6,620 bases of DNA from Armatimonadota bacterium (GTDB lineage Bacteria > Armatimonadota > Fimbriimonadia > Fimbriimonadales > Fimbriimonadaceae): positions 1-6,620 of the forward strand of contig DPBN01000211.1 of NCBI GenBank assembly GCA_003516955.1, given 5' to 3'. This document shows positions 6,293 through 6,620 of the stretch, piece by piece; position 1 is the first letter of the stretch; every line of letters starts with the position of its first letter. A model generated the notes under the pieces. The model did not search any database. It worked only from the letters and a program-made list of their open reading frames with translations, and was not told the origin of the DNA. The translations under genes and the position numbers were made by a program.

Positions 6293-6367
6293 GCCCTCGT
6301 AGCTCAGCGGCAGAGCATCCCCTTGGTAAGGGGAAGGTCGGAGGTTCGATTCCACCCGGGGGCTCCA
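6293..6367 (+). tRNA. tRNA-Thr, anticodon GGT, CCA encoded
   Basis: A full cloverleaf can be folded. The acceptor stem is GCCCTCG (6293-6299) with CGGGGGC (6357-6363), including one T-G wobble. T8-A9 follow, then D-stem GCTC/GAGC with loop AGCGGCA. The anticodon stem is TCCCC/GGGGA with loop TTGGTAA, putting GGT at positions 34-36, which reads the Thr codons ACC and ACU. The variable loop is AGGTC, the T-loop TTCGATT, the discriminator base T73, and CCA is encoded at 6365-6367. G1-C72 and C2-G71 agree with known Thr identity pairs. The T-stem GGAGG/CCACC contains an A51-A63 mismatch in its middle pair, which is unusual. The total is 75 nt. A strong promoter lies just upstream, and the convergent gcvT stop is 8 nt downstream, so there is no room for a terminator before gcvT. 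Confidence 0.95.
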
Positions 6368-6401
6368 GATTCCTTTCAGCTCTTCGCCTTCTTCAGGAAT
6401 C
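6368..6401. repeat. Short inverted repeat between tRNA-Thr and gcvT
   Basis: GATTCCT (6368-6374) starts on the base after the tRNA CCA and is matched by AGGAATC (6395-6401), with a 20-nt loop that contains the gcvT stop codon. The stem is not GC-rich and lacks a T-run on either strand. Perfect 7-bp arms at this distance are expected several times by chance in a window of this size, so a terminator role is only a possibility. Confidence 0.2.
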
Positions 6402-6620
6402 TCTTGGAGACGATGGTCGCCGGCTCATGCCTGCCCCTCAGCTCCAGGGTGCAGGGAGTGCCCAGGGGGATCGACGAGTCGACGAACGCGAACGCGATTC
6501 CGCAGTCCAGCATCGGCGAAAACACTCCGCTGGAGACCTCGCCGACCTCCCGGCCCTCGACGTAGACCTTGGTGCCCGGCAGGGGCAGCCTCTTGCCAGC
6601 CATCTGGACGCCCTGCAGCT
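6376..6620 (-). CDS. gcvT: Glycine cleavage system T-protein (aminomethyltransferase), C-terminal fragment
   Basis: The last ~80 codons are present; the reading frame is open to the right edge, so the gene begins outside. GcvT takes the aminomethyl group from lipoyl-H protein, releases ammonia and forms 5,10-methylene-tetrahydrofolate. The visible part is the C-terminal barrel. It has LQGVQMAGKRLPLPGTKV, VEGREVGEVSSGVFSP (compare GxVTSGxFSP in the family), GIAFAFV and LRGRHEPATIV, ending in a basic tail KRFLKKAKS close to the usual place. An ATG at 6603 lies inside the domain and is not the true start, because conserved sequence continues upstream of it. The catalytic and folate-binding residues lie in the missing N-terminal part. 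A paralogue of the YgfZ/GcvT-like group is possible but less likely, given the close fit of the C-terminal motif. The stop is only 8 nt from the convergent tRNA gene. Confidence 0.88.
   Translation of the reverse strand, partial: LQGVQMAGKRLPLPGTKVYVEGREVGEVSSGVFSPMLDCGIAFAFVDSSIPLGTPCTLELRGRHEPATIVSKRFLKKAKS

Noticed and set aside
6251..6565. 104-codon open frame on the plus strand
   Set aside because: It runs through the tRNA gene and antisense to gcvT.
1..6620. Mobile element, CRISPR array, toxin-antitoxin or phage-defence genes
   Set aside because: No transposase or integrase motifs, no spaced direct repeats and no small paired genes are visible. Coding density is near complete with recognised families.

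Overview
This is a compact, GC-rich bacterial chromosomal segment. It carries seven protein-coding genes, two of them cut by the window edges, and one tRNA gene. No mobile element, CRISPR array, phage gene or long non-coding stretch is visible. The host cannot be identified securely. High GC, zinc-less GltX, several starts without a clear Shine-Dalgarno, and the style of the ECF sigma factor would fit an under-studied phylum such as Armatimonadota. That is a low-confidence impression from protein resemblance only.

Layout. On the minus strand, from 2742 down to the left edge, lies a tightly packed apparent operon: an MFS exporter of the MFS_3/EntS type, a GmhB-like HAD phosphatase, and the N-terminal 281 residues of glutamyl-tRNA synthetase (gltX). 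The gaps are 11 and 2 nt. Diverging from it on the plus strand is a GT4-family glycosyltransferase with a TTG start (2841-3932). This gene runs head-on into a minus-strand pair, an ECF sigma factor (4669-5232) followed by a membrane-spanning probable anti-sigma factor (3929-4672). The sigma and anti-sigma genes overlap in ATGA. The glycosyltransferase and anti-sigma stop codons share one palindromic CTAG. Diverging from the sigma gene is a plus-strand UDP-sugar 4-epimerase of the extended SDR family (5304-6254). A well-formed dyad (5260-5286) sits in the short divergent spacer. A good sigma-70-type promoter that overlaps the epimerase stop codon drives a tRNA-Thr(GGT) gene (6293-6367). The window ends with the C-terminal part of a glycine cleavage T-protein (gcvT) on the minus strand.

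How the genes fit together. The glycosyltransferase, epimerase and perhaps the HAD phosphatase point to surface-glycan or nucleotide-sugar metabolism. The sigma/anti-sigma pair between the first two looks like an envelope-responsive regulator, but a regulatory link to these neighbours is inference only. GltX, tRNA-Thr and GcvT are housekeeping functions.

I see no strong candidate for a novel multi-gene system. The observations most worth a second look are an A-A mismatch in the T-stem of the tRNA, the dyad between the sigma gene and the epimerase, the anti-sigma protein without a zinc motif, and a hairpin that could cover the ribosome-binding site of the glycosyltransferase.
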